From a virus, in the IMG/VR virus record IMGVR_UViG_3300021961_000503, positions 1 to 27,293 of that record: a stretch of DNA of 27,293 nucleotides. One strand, 5' to 3'. The translations under genes and the position numbers were made by a program. Below the pieces are notes generated by a model. The model was given only the letters and a program-made list of their open reading frames with translations. It did no database searches and was not told the DNA's origin. Of the stretch, positions 1 to 6,471 are shown piece after piece. Each line of letters starts with the position of its first letter. Within the stretch, counting starts at the first letter, position 1.

Positions 1-208
1 CGTGATCTGTTAAACTGGTGAAATATTTACCACCAATGATATCTATATTTGCAGCTACGCCAGCTGTTTCGGTTCCAGTACCTATAAAAAGTCTATCACC
101 ATTATTACCTTGCGAACCTGTACCATACGTATAGGCCAGTTCTCCTTGTGCCAGCTCCGATGGGGCTGTAGTACCTGAAGAACGTTTTATCTGAATTATT
201 GTTGCCAT
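1..208 (-). CDS. Fibre protein with Mtd-type N-terminal domain (partial, first 69 residues)
   Basis: The gene starts at the ATG at 208 and leaves the window at the left edge. The visible residues read MATIIQIKRSSGTTAPSELA, then QGELAYTYGTGSQGNNGDRL, then FIGTGTETAGVAANIDIIGG, then KYFTSLTD. This is the pattern of the N-terminal anchoring domain of phage receptor-binding proteins named after Bordetella phage Mtd: IxIKRxxxxxxPxxLxxGELAY, then LFIG, then IGG. The domain ends near residue 65, so the shaft and tip are outside. GGAG lies seven bases before the ATG. Whether the distal part is a large fibre, or carries a diversity-generating cassette, cannot be seen. Confidence 0.78.
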   Translation of the reverse strand, partial: MATIIQIKRSSGTTAPSELAQGELAYTYGTGSQGNNGDRLFIGTGTETAGVAANIDIIGGKYFTSLTDH

Positions 209-220
209 TTAAATTCTCCG

Positions 221-478
221 TTAAAAGTTTCCACCGTTGAACTTCAAAGTTCCTGTTTCGGTTGAAAGAGTAGTACGTGTAATAAACTTGTCCGTTGCAG
301 AATCATATTGTAACAATGAACCATCAGCCAATGATGTTGCATTTACGTCAGTTAAGGATCTCAATGTACCAGCAGTAGATAAACTAGGAGTTGTTACTGA
401 TACCTTTTGGGCACCAGAATTGTTTTTATTAATATTGGCAGTAACACCGCCAGAAGTTGTAACTACAGCTCTAACCAT
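221..478 (-). CDS. Short fibre-type virion protein
   Basis: This 85-residue protein begins MVRAVVTTSGGVTANINKNN. The middle (TLRSLTDVNATSLADGSLLQ) and the LQYDSATDKFITRTTL motif match the shaft-linker motif of the adhesins (LIYDASAGTLKKI), in the usual marine-phage form DVxATxLxDGSxLxYDxxTxKF. It ends TLKFNGGNF. It is all beta with no enzymatic motif. Probable role: a small fibre or fibre-connector subunit. The next gene starts 12 bases after its stop and has a CGGAG ribosome-binding site, so both belong to the operon of the promoter at 503. Confidence 0.72.
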   Translation of the reverse strand: MVRAVVTTSGGVTANINKNNSGAQKVSVTTPSLSTAGTLRSLTDVNATSLADGSLLQYDSATDKFITRTTLSTETGTLKFNGGNF

Positions 479-502
479 TAAACTATCTCTCTATTTTAGT
501 AA

Positions 503-510
503 TATTTATA
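503..510 (-). promoter_or_regulatory. T4-type late promoter upstream of the 85-residue fibre protein
   Basis: This is a perfect TATAAATA on the minus strand, in the 38-base gap before the ATG at 478. The expected leader is about 19 bases and holds GAGAGAT as a possible ribosome-binding site. Confidence 0.7.
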
Positions 511-516
511 ATGAAA

Positions 517-858
517 CTATGTTGTAACCGAAGGACTAACTGTAATAATACCCTCAATCACTCTTGTTATGGTACTATCAGATGTTCTTAATATTTCAAC
601 ATCATAGACATATCTGGCAGGTGCGTCTAAATTATTCGTTTGATCGGCAGATAAAGATAGTGTAACCACACCTGTTGTAGGTGAACCTATTGCAGTAGTG
701 ATGATAACTCTTGTTCGAGTAGAGGCAAAACCTCGTGCCATTTTAGACGAGGCCGTGTAACCTGTTAAATCAAATGCGTCACCATTTGAGTCTTTTACGG
801 TAACGTCTGTACTAAATGTGGCGCCTTGTTCAATCGTTAGATGTGCTGTCGCTGCCAT
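517..858 (-). CDS. BppU-N-like baseplate/fibre-base protein
   Basis: This 113-residue all-beta protein starts MAATAHLTIEQGATFSTDVT. Features are the DLTGYTASSKMARGFAS turn, the TGVVTLSLSADQTNNLDAP strand, and an end of RYVYDVEILRTSDSTITRVI followed by EGIITVSPSVT. This order (polar strand, DLTGxT, Ser-rich strand, YVYDVE, TRVxEGxxxVxP) is typical of the small immunoglobulin-like domain that anchors receptor-binding proteins (BppU N-terminal domain) and of similar stand-alone proteins in marine phages. A role at the fibre base is inferred. It overlaps the DUF6447-like gene by 29 bases; AAGGA lies rather far (13 bases) before the ATG. Its stop is followed by a late promoter. Confidence 0.75.
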   Translation of the reverse strand: MAATAHLTIEQGATFSTDVTVKDSNGDAFDLTGYTASSKMARGFASTRTRVIITTAIGSPTTGVVTLSLSADQTNNLDAPARYVYDVEILRTSDSTITRVIEGIITVSPSVTT

Positions 859-1054
859 TGAATTTGTCTAATCCTTCTTTAATTCTATTATTATAATAGT
901 TAGTTAGAACTTCTATCTTTTCTAACTCAATATTGTGTCTTGTTTTAGACACTTGTATTTCTTGTCTAGCAATAATAATATTTTGCAAATCAATGGGTAA
1001 CTTACTCATCTCATAATCTACGCCATCTATATTAATTTTTGTCAAATCAACCAT
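830..1054 (-). CDS. DUF6447-like small protein
   Basis: This 74-residue protein begins MVDLTKINIDGVDYEMSKLP, followed by a long helix (LQNIIIARQEIQVSKTRHNI, then ELEKIEVLTNYYNNRIKEGL) and a polar tail. The short beta hairpin INIDGVDY followed by LP and a charged helix is the DUF6447 pattern seen in phages of marine bacteria. The function is unknown; the helix may form a coiled coil. It overlaps the next gene by 29 bases. The start is fixed by the first in-frame ATG after the promoter, and no ribosome-binding site precedes it. The gene order (small helical protein, then a fibre-base protein) repeats what is seen around 14494. Confidence 0.72.
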   Translation of the reverse strand: MVDLTKINIDGVDYEMSKLPIDLQNIIIARQEIQVSKTRHNIELEKIEVLTNYYNNRIKEGLDKFNGSDSTSND

Positions 1055-1059
1055 ATATC

Positions 1060-1067
1060 TATTTATA
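1060..1067 (-). promoter_or_regulatory. T4-type late promoter upstream of the DUF6447-like gene
   Basis: This is a perfect TATAAATA on the minus strand, starting at the base after the oxygenase 6 stop. Five bases separate it from the ATG at 1054. There is no room for a ribosome-binding site, so a leaderless message is predicted. Confidence 0.7.
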
Positions 1068-1733
1068 TTAAACTATACTACTCATATTAAAAGAGTTTAG
1101 TATGTTTTTTTCTACTGCTCTTATATTAATATGAATAAATCTAAAGGGTTCTATTCCGTGATCTACTTGATAAGCGTGGGACAAATACGCAGGAAATAAC
1201 ATCAATAATCCTGGTTTAGGTGTATAGTTTATTAAATCGTTTGCGTTTGATATTTTAGACGAATCTTTTTCTGCAAGTTTTAAAGGTACGTGTGCAGTAC
1301 GAGGATCCTGAAACATAGGCCTAGATGTTTTATCACTTGCTTTTAAAAAGTAAAATCCTGATATGTGATTGTTAGAGTGTGTATGAAACCAATGATGGCC
1401 TGCACCATTAAATGAAAACTCTTGTACCCAACTTTCAGTATAGATAAGATTATATCGACTCATATCATAACCCATATCATCCAATACCCAACGAGATTTA
1501 GTTGCTATGTATTGATGAAACTCAGCAAAATTGGGATCAGGTTCTAAAGGAGAACTATGATAAGTTTGTCCTATATCATTTTTATAACCAACTTGTAATC
1601 TTTTTTTATTATTTTCTTCCTGATCTTTACGAGCTTGTGCAATATAAGGGTCTGAACATTTATTTAAAAAATTAACCCATTCAGGTTTATCTTCATAATA
1701 TACTGGTGAAGAAAAGTATTCTTGTTTATTCAT
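1068..1733 (-). CDS. 2OG-Fe(II) oxygenase-fold protein, HxH type (oxygenase 6)
   Basis: This 221-residue protein has the metal site read as H117 and H119 in GAGHHWFHTHSNN, with the strand HISGFYFLKASD directly after. The distal H186 is in FPAYLSHAYQV and R198 in EPFRFIHINIRA. A flexible segment at 131-170 is longer than in oxygenase 5. The N-terminal half holds the SPVYYEDKPEWVNFLNKC start and a TKSRWVLDDMGYD helix. It is the last enzyme of the cassette. Its stop lies directly against the late promoter of the next operon. The second ligand is again His. I infer an oxygenase of unknown substrate; a catalytically dead binding protein is possible if the HxH site does not hold iron. Confidence 0.8.
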   Translation of the reverse strand: MNKQEYFSSPVYYEDKPEWVNFLNKCSDPYIAQARKDQEENNKKRLQVGYKNDIGQTYHSSPLEPDPNFAEFHQYIATKSRWVLDDMGYDMSRYNLIYTESWVQEFSFNGAGHHWFHTHSNNHISGFYFLKASDKTSRPMFQDPRTAHVPLKLAEKDSSKISNANDLINYTPKPGLLMLFPAYLSHAYQVDHGIEPFRFIHINIRAVEKNILNSFNMSSIV

Positions 1734-1999
1734 TATTCATTTATCCTAGCAACAACTGTATTATATTCTTCTAATACTTTCCAGGTACTTTGATTTTTTT
1801 CTGCGTGTATCATTGTACCAATTCCATCTTCCGAAGGGTAGACAGAAAGTATTTTATCTATATTTATTGCTAATGCTTTACCAAGATAAGGTTGAAACTT
1901 ACTCTCTTGTATAATACTTCCATTAGTAAAAATCTTAAATTTACCTTTTGATTTTTTTACATCTAAAGGTTTTAAATTATTTAAATCAACTTCACTCAT
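1733..1999 (-). CDS. Small FlbD-like protein in the oxygenase cassette
   Basis: This 88-residue protein has a Lys-rich first third (LDVKKSKGKFKIFTNGSII). Residues 40-88 then read as beta strands and a last helix: GKALAINIDKILSVYPSEDG, then GTMIHAEKNQSTWKVLEEY, then NTVVARINE. The order (strand with Asn/Ile, ILSVYP, small turn, strand, W-K-V-xE helix, VVxRI) resembles the short FlbD-type fold found in flagellar operons and as small proteins in phages. That similarity is by eye and weak. There is no catalytic motif. It overlaps oxygenase 6 by one base (TAATG), so the two are probably coupled. It could be a regulator or an accessory subunit of the enzyme beside it; both are inference. Confidence 0.65.
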   Translation of the reverse strand: MSEVDLNNLKPLDVKKSKGKFKIFTNGSIIQESKFQPYLGKALAINIDKILSVYPSEDGIGTMIHAEKNQSTWKVLEEYNTVVARINE

Positions 2000-2004
2000 T
2001 TTAT

Positions 2005-2008
2005 CTCC
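2005..2008 (-). promoter_or_regulatory. Strong ribosome-binding site for the FlbD-like gene
   Basis: GAGGAGAT on the minus strand, five bases before the ATG at 1999, is among the best Shine-Dalgarno matches in the window. It suggests that the small 88-residue protein is well translated. Confidence 0.6.
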
Positions 2009-2025
2009 TCTGTTATATGTATATA

Positions 2026-2643
2026 CTATTTAAATTCTAATATGTATTCTTCTTTTCCTAATTTACCTTTTATCCAAAAATTAAATGCCAATGAATATCT
2101 TGGTTCATTAGATAAATTTTTTAAAACTGAATGAGTTAAATGTGATGGAAACATCACTATCATTCCTTCTTTAACAGGCAAAATATAAGTTTCACCTTGT
2201 AAATTATTACTTTCATCATATTCCATTCTAATTGAATTGTGAAATAGATTAGTATATGAACTACTTTTATGAAATGCAATATCTCCTGAATTTTTAGGAA
2301 CGTGAGTATAATAAACACCACTTAATAATGAATTACCGTGATAATGTTCTTGTGCTTGATCTCCTGGATAATGTATATTAGACCAAGAGTTTTGTAAAAC
2401 AAATTTAATATTTTTAGATAGAATTAAATATTTTCTAGCAAAAGATTCACAATGATTTTCTATATCACTTTTTAAATCAGGCATTTCATTTAACAAATAT
2501 CTATTTAAAGATATATCACTATTACCAATGTGTGTTCTTCTATATTCAACATCTTCAATATATTTTTTCCATTCGTTTTTTACAGGTATTTCTCCTTCAT
2601 AAATGGGTATAGGCCAAAGATTATGTATTTTAAATTCAGGCAT
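2026..2643 (-). CDS. 2OG-Fe(II) oxygenase-fold protein, TIGR02466-like, HxH type (oxygenase 5)
   Basis: This 205-residue protein fits the TIGR02466/PF13759-like pattern. It has IPIYEGEIP near the N-terminus, NSWSNIHYPGDQAQEHYHGN leading to the metal site, then LLSGVYYTHVPKNSGDIAF. The ligands read as H100 and H102, with distal H171 (FPSHLTHSVLKN) and R182 (EPRYSLAFNFW). As in oxygenases 1 and 6, the second position is His and not Asp. Its start overlaps the halogenase stop by eight bases, so the two are coupled. A TTTAAATAG sequence spans its stop codon, but as a late promoter it has a mismatch. Members of this family occur in many marine phages without a known substrate. Base composition is as AT-rich as the halogenase, so the pair may have been acquired together. 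Confidence 0.82.
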   Translation of the reverse strand: MPEFKIHNLWPIPIYEGEIPVKNEWKKYIEDVEYRRTHIGNSDISLNRYLLNEMPDLKSDIENHCESFARKYLILSKNIKFVLQNSWSNIHYPGDQAQEHYHGNSLLSGVYYTHVPKNSGDIAFHKSSSYTNLFHNSIRMEYDESNNLQGETYILPVKEGMIVMFPSHLTHSVLKNLSNEPRYSLAFNFWIKGKLGKEEYILEFK

Positions 2644-4093
2644 TTGTATTTCTAATTATATTTAAATAATCTTTATGACCTATTGTGATGTTATTAAAAC
2701 CCTCATAGTTATCTTTTATTTTTTTTTCAACATCTTTTTTTATATGTTCATTTACATTTTCATACATATTTTTTATATTTTTTATATTTAACAAATTCAA
2801 ACCATACAGCACTTGTACAAAATTAGCTTCAAAAAATAAATAATAGTTTGTTCCTTTAAAGTCCTCTAATATAGGTAATCTAGTTTGCCATCTTTCTAAA
2901 TTAGTTTTTAAAGTATCAGGTAATTCAATTGTTTTTAAATTTTTCCAAAAAGATGTATCTTCTTTTTTTGTTATATAATGTAAAACTATAAAATCTCTAA
3001 TGTTATTCATTATTAAAGTCATTTTATTATTAAAGTCATCAATAGATAATTGATTATAATTATCAAAATAATGTGTGAATAAAAATAATTGATAAATTGA
3101 TGTACCTATGGAAGTAGCTTCTAAAGGTTCTACAAAATTAGCACTTAATCCTACTGCTAAACAATTTTTAATCCAAGGTTTGTCTAAACAACCAGGATCA
3201 AACTTAACCTGTCTTCCAACCTCAATTTCGTGTCCCATATATTTTTCTACTTCTTGTTTAGCTTGATCTGCGTTAATATAATCACTATCAAATATGTAAC
3301 CGTTACCCCAACGACCATATGTAGGAATGTGCCAAGTCCAACCATAGTCCATAGCTTGCGCTACTGTGTATAAATTATATTCATCGGTATCTTTTGTAGG
3401 AAAAGCAATTGCCTCTTTCATTTTTAAATATTTACCATATGATTGCCATTTAGCTCCTAGTTTTGAAATAAGTAGTTTTTTAAATCCTGTACAATCAATA
3501 TAAAAATCTGAAGAATAATTATTTTTTTCACCTTTTAAATTTGATATTTCACCTTGTTCATTTAAATTCACATCTAATATTTCATCTTCTATAACATCTA
3601 TTCCTCTTTCAACAGATTTTTTATGTAAAAAATCATTTAACTTAAAAGTATTAAAATGATATTGATTTACAGGACTATTATTTTCTTTAAGTAAATTTTT
3701 AGATATTTTATTTTTGATAAAATTTAAATCATTGAATTTAAAGTTTTCAACATCGTCAGCAACTAATTTCATATAAGCAATAAGATGTTGAGCATTTTTT
3801 ATTTCGTATAAATCTGTTACGTTGTGAAAATAATCTTTATCGGACCAGTTTTTAAACATTACTCCACCTTTTAAAGTAGCATCACATTCTTTTATAATTT
3901 CTTTATAACTTATACCCACAACATCCATAAAAATCTTCCAGTGTTCAGTTGAGCCTTCTCCAACACCTATAATACCAATTTTATTAGATTTAACAACTTT
4001 AATTTCTAATTTAGGATATGTTGTTTTTAAAATTAAAGCAGACACATATCCTGCTGTACCTCCACCTACGATAATAATTTTATTTGTTTTCAT
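2636..4093 (-). CDS. Flavin-dependent (tryptophan-type) halogenase, viral VirX1-like
   Basis: This 485-residue protein has the landmarks of FADH2-dependent halogenases. The FAD dinucleotide motif GGGTAG is at 10-15, GVGEGS at 43-48, and the halogenase signature GWTWHIP at 251-257. K75 (DATLKGGVMFKNW) aligns by eye with the catalytic lysine K79 of PrnA, and E325 (FVEPLEATSIG) with PrnA E346. Such enzymes make hypohalous acid at the flavin and pass it through a tunnel to the lysine, then to an electron-rich substrate. A cyanophage relative, VirX1, is known to halogenate and iodinate many small substrates. Reduced FAD must come from a reductase, and none is in the window. The gene is very AT-rich, abuts oxygenase 4 and overlaps oxygenase 5 by eight bases. 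All key residues are kept, so activity is likely; the substrate is unknown. Confidence 0.88.
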   Translation of the reverse strand: MKTNKIIIVGGGTAGYVSALILKTTYPKLEIKVVKSNKIGIIGVGEGSTEHWKIFMDVVGISYKEIIKECDATLKGGVMFKNWSDKDYFHNVTDLYEIKNAQHLIAYMKLVADDVENFKFNDLNFIKNKISKNLLKENNSPVNQYHFNTFKLNDFLHKKSVERGIDVIEDEILDVNLNEQGEISNLKGEKNNYSSDFYIDCTGFKKLLISKLGAKWQSYGKYLKMKEAIAFPTKDTDEYNLYTVAQAMDYGWTWHIPTYGRWGNGYIFDSDYINADQAKQEVEKYMGHEIEVGRQVKFDPGCLDKPWIKNCLAVGLSANFVEPLEATSIGTSIYQLFLFTHYFDNYNQLSIDDFNNKMTLIMNNIRDFIVLHYITKKEDTSFWKNLKTIELPDTLKTNLERWQTRLPILEDFKGTNYYLFFEANFVQVLYGLNLLNIKNIKNMYENVNEHIKKDVEKKIKDNYEGFNNITIGHKDYLNIIRNTNA

Positions 4094-4756
4094 TTATCCA
4101 TTTGGTATTGCATAATAAAAATGTGTTATGGTATAACGGCCGTATCCTATTTCTTTAGGTTGTGTATGAAATTTAACAGGACTTACTCTATGTAAATAAC
4201 AACAAGGAAAGAAAATAGCACGATTATGTTTTAATTTTATTTCGTGGCCTGATTCAGGAAAATCAAAATCACCACCATTAAACAAACGAGGTTCTCTTAC
4301 CATCCATATACAGTTTGTCCATAAAAATGTATCGTGGTGTGGTTCGTAATGGTCATCTTCTTCATAATAAGATATTAAAGTTGAGTCACTATTTGAAGAA
4401 GTAAAAGAACGTCCATAAGGCATACATTGTTCTATAATCTTATGAAATTCAGGTGTTCGTTGCTTATACATACTGTTAAAAATTGCTGATTTAGATAAAC
4501 CTTCGTTTGTATAGTATTCACCTGTATAAAATCTATATGCCTTACTTCGACTTGAACCATCTGAATTACGTGCCACAATTGTATTTTCAGCACGATCAAT
4601 TTTTTCTCTAGGCATACTTGAATAGTAATCTAATTCTTTCCAAACAGCCTTTTCTTCATTTGGTGTATACCAATTGTCTATGACTATAAAAGGAAAAGTA
4701 GGATTATCTTTAACAATCTGAACCTTCCAGTTTTGTTTAATCTGTTCACCTGACAT
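4094..4756 (-). CDS. 2OG-Fe(II) oxygenase (oxygenase 4)
   Basis: This 220-residue protein has a clear site: H140 and D142 in YEPHHDTFLW, H189 in FPCCYLHRVSPV, and R207 in GYGRYTITHFYY. The GGDFDFPESG strand (161-170) and NRAIFFP strand (178-184) have the order expected for a prolyl-hydroxylase-like core. The N-terminus FIVIDNWYTPNEEKAVWKEL resembles the entry helix of phage oxygenases. There is no signal peptide. The halogenase ATG follows its TAA with no gap (TAAATG), so the two are probably translationally coupled and may act on the same target or pathway. No ribosome-binding site is obvious before its own ATG, which suggests re-initiation from oxygenase 3. Confidence 0.83.
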   Translation of the reverse strand: MSGEQIKQNWKVQIVKDNPTFPFIVIDNWYTPNEEKAVWKELDYYSSMPREKIDRAENTIVARNSDGSSRSKAYRFYTGEYYTNEGLSKSAIFNSMYKQRTPEFHKIIEQCMPYGRSFTSSNSDSTLISYYEEDDHYEPHHDTFLWTNCIWMVREPRLFNGGDFDFPESGHEIKLKHNRAIFFPCCYLHRVSPVKFHTQPKEIGYGRYTITHFYYAIPNG

Positions 4757-4762
4757 AATTAA

Positions 4763-5611
4763 TTAATATATAATTTTTTTAGGTACTTGTCTATTTAAAT
4801 CTATATTAGTTTCTTGTTGTGTATGTTCAGGATTATCATTTTTATTTAATGCTTCCTGACTTCTAAAGCTACCTGGTAAACCAAGCACAGCTCTTCCATC
4901 ATTTGCAATTGCATAAGGACCGTTTTTATCATTGTAATGTAAAAATACTTGTGCGTGATTTGTGCCCCAAAATGGTTCTCTCCAATGTTCTACTTTACAA
5001 CCACGATAGATAATCATATCACCTGGTTTCATATGTATCGGTATTTCTTTACCGTTTTCTTCTTGTACAAACATAGGCCAATCCCAATCAGGATATTTGT
5101 TTAAATCTACGTTAGATATATTATAACCTAAACATAATGTTGTTGAAATTTCACAACTTGGTCGATCTCTATGTCTTTTTAATTCTGTGCCTGTTGTGTA
5201 AAGTCTATGATATGAGTATGTAGGTATCAATTCTTTACCTGTAAGTGTACACATTTGTTCTGTTCCTAAACTCAATAGAGTATCAAAGATAGGGTCACCA
5301 TATTTACTGAAATCACCAGGAGCTTGTTTATCAGTAAATGTGCCGTGTATTTCTTCATCATAATTACCTTTACCAAATTTTTCATCAAGGTAATTTAATC
5401 TTGCGGCCTCTAATTGTACGTGATGATATAATAGATTGGCCATATTCTGATCTATAAATCTATCTATCTTTACCCAATGATGTTCTTCGAAAAACTTAGC
5501 CGCTGGGTGTACTGTGGCTGCGTTTAAAGCAGGATTACCTTGTAATAAGGCTTCTGCGTTTTTCTTTTGATCGTCTGTTAGACTATCCCAATTTGCTATT
5601 TTATTATTCAT
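4763..5611 (-). CDS. 2OG-Fe(II) oxygenase-fold protein (oxygenase 3)
   Basis: This is a 282-residue protein if the ATG at 5611 is used. Residues 135-155 (YHRLYTTGTELKRHRDRPSC) hold the HxD pair H147 and D149. H209 in GCKVEHWREPF is the distal ligand. The usual arginine about ten residues later is not obvious: the segment reads WREPFWGTNHAQVFLHY, so R211, H219 or Q221 may bind 2OG instead, or the cosubstrate contact is unusual. KPGDMIIYRGC just before it is a typical strand of this fold. The first 50 residues are helical with a HPAAKFFEEHHWVKIDRFI segment. The stop is followed after six bases by the ATG of oxygenase 4. It is probably active as an oxygenase; the substrate is unknown. Confidence 0.8.
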   Translation of the reverse strand: MNNKIANWDSLTDDQKKNAEALLQGNPALNAATVHPAAKFFEEHHWVKIDRFIDQNMANLLYHHVQLEAARLNYLDEKFGKGNYDEEIHGTFTDKQAPGDFSKYGDPIFDTLLSLGTEQMCTLTGKELIPTYSYHRLYTTGTELKRHRDRPSCEISTTLCLGYNISNVDLNKYPDWDWPMFVQEENGKEIPIHMKPGDMIIYRGCKVEHWREPFWGTNHAQVFLHYNDKNGPYAIANDGRAVLGLPGSFRSQEALNKNDNPEHTQQETNIDLNRQVPKKIIY

Positions 5612-5620
5612 ACTCAATTG

Positions 5621-5624
5621 CTCC
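5621..5624 (-). promoter_or_regulatory. Ribosome-binding site GGAG deciding the start at 5611
   Basis: AAAGGAG lies nine bases before the ATG at 5611 but only three before a TTG at 5617. The ATG is therefore the likely start. Confidence 0.6.
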
Positions 5625-5631
5625 TTTATTC

Positions 5632-5639
5632 TATTTATC
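5632..5639 (-). promoter_or_regulatory. Late promoter variant GATAAATA upstream of oxygenase 3
   Basis: This reads GATAAATAG on the minus strand, three bases after the stop of oxygenase 2. Downstream genes through 2026 show no other clear element, so it may drive oxygenase 3, oxygenase 4, the halogenase and oxygenase 5 as one unit. Confidence 0.5.
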
Positions 5640-5641
5640 CA

Positions 5642-6424
5642 TTATTTAAATGGTTGTCCTAGTGACCATAACACTAAAGAATATCTTGTTCCTTTTGTAA
5701 CAGGTGTAACTTGATGATACACGTAAGAGGGAAATACAATGATTGATCCTTGTGGTCGTATCTCAACACATTCGTGGAATCTTTGTCCACTTGCGTGTGG
5801 TCCAAAGTCAAACTTTAAATTACCACCTTCATATTCACCTGGTTTATTTAAATTAATAGTCATTGATAACTTACGTATCTTACCTATCATATCTTTATTG
5901 TCTGTATATCCTCTTGGATATTGTCCTTTTGAATCTCTTGGAGTTACACCAGGAATGGCTCTTTTATATGCACCAAAATGACAACTATTGCCATCTGCGT
6001 GCCAACCATAGAATTGATTTAAACCGTACTTGGTAAATTGAAAAGACTCACTAAAATCCCATTCATATCTCCAACCAGCCTCCTGATTTGCACGTCTTAA
6101 AAATGGGTGTATTAAATCATACATCCATCTATCATCAAACCAACAGACTTCACTATCTCTTACAAATCTTTCATTTTCAACATCAGCGTCTGATATACCT
6201 ATTTCATTTTTTATATCTTCAATGGTTTTATCTGCTTGAGGTAAAACATTTTTACCTTCTCTTTCAAATTTTTGTTTATGATTATCTCCAAATGTAGTGG
6301 CTTCGGTTGTGCCACCTCTTTTTTTGATTTCATCTAGTCTGGCAGTACCCATATCAATAATACGTTGACATTGATCTGGTGTTAAGGCCTCTTTAAACCA
6401 AAAATACGAATTACGAACTTGCAT
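5642..6424 (-). CDS. 2OG-Fe(II) oxygenase, prolyl-4-hydroxylase/PiuC-like (oxygenase 2)
   Basis: This 260-residue protein has the full HxD...H...R signature. H142 and D144 are in FYGWHADGNS, H237 is in FPSYVYHQVTPV, and R247 is in KGTRYSLVLW. The N-terminal region (FKEALTPDQCQRIIDMG) is typical of prolyl hydroxylase-like phage enzymes. Residues 195-210 (GEYEGGNLKFDFG) form the strand that normally precedes the distal histidine. Such enzymes couple decarboxylation of 2-oxoglutarate to hydroxylation of a protein or small-molecule substrate, using Fe(II) and oxygen. Relatives are common in marine T4-like phages, and their substrates are largely unknown. It has its own late promoter and the strongest ribosome-binding site in the cassette. 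All catalytic residues are present, so an active enzyme is likely. Confidence 0.85.
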   Translation of the reverse strand: MQVRNSYFWFKEALTPDQCQRIIDMGTARLDEIKKRGGTTEATTFGDNHKQKFEREGKNVLPQADKTIEDIKNEIGISDADVENERFVRDSEVCWFDDRWMYDLIHPFLRRANQEAGWRYEWDFSESFQFTKYGLNQFYGWHADGNSCHFGAYKRAIPGVTPRDSKGQYPRGYTDNKDMIGKIRKLSMTINLNKPGEYEGGNLKFDFGPHASGQRFHECVEIRPQGSIIVFPSYVYHQVTPVTKGTRYSLVLWSLGQPFK

Positions 6425-6456
6425 TATATACTCCTTATACTATAAGTTATTATATC

Positions 6457-6464
6457 TATTTATG
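6457..6464 (-). promoter_or_regulatory. Late promoter variant CATAAATA upstream of oxygenase 2
   Basis: This reads CATAAATAG on the minus strand, in the 47-base gap after oxygenase 1. It would give a leader of about 26 bases carrying a strong TAAGGAGT ribosome-binding site six bases before the ATG at 6424. Confidence 0.5.
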
Positions 6465-6471
6465 GACTTTT

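Noticed and set aside
2027-2034. TTTAAATA as a further late promoter before the FlbD-like gene
   Set aside because: It has a mismatch at the second position and overlaps the coding end of oxygenase 5, so it is too weak to call in such AT-rich sequence.
5612-5617. TTG start adding two residues to oxygenase 3
   Set aside because: It lies only three bases from GGAG; the ATG at 5611 has normal spacing.
237-6297. Plus-strand open frames such as 237-527, 5739-5981 and 6088-6297
   Set aside because: Each lies antisense to a well-supported minus-strand gene and shows no ribosome-binding site or protein family pattern.
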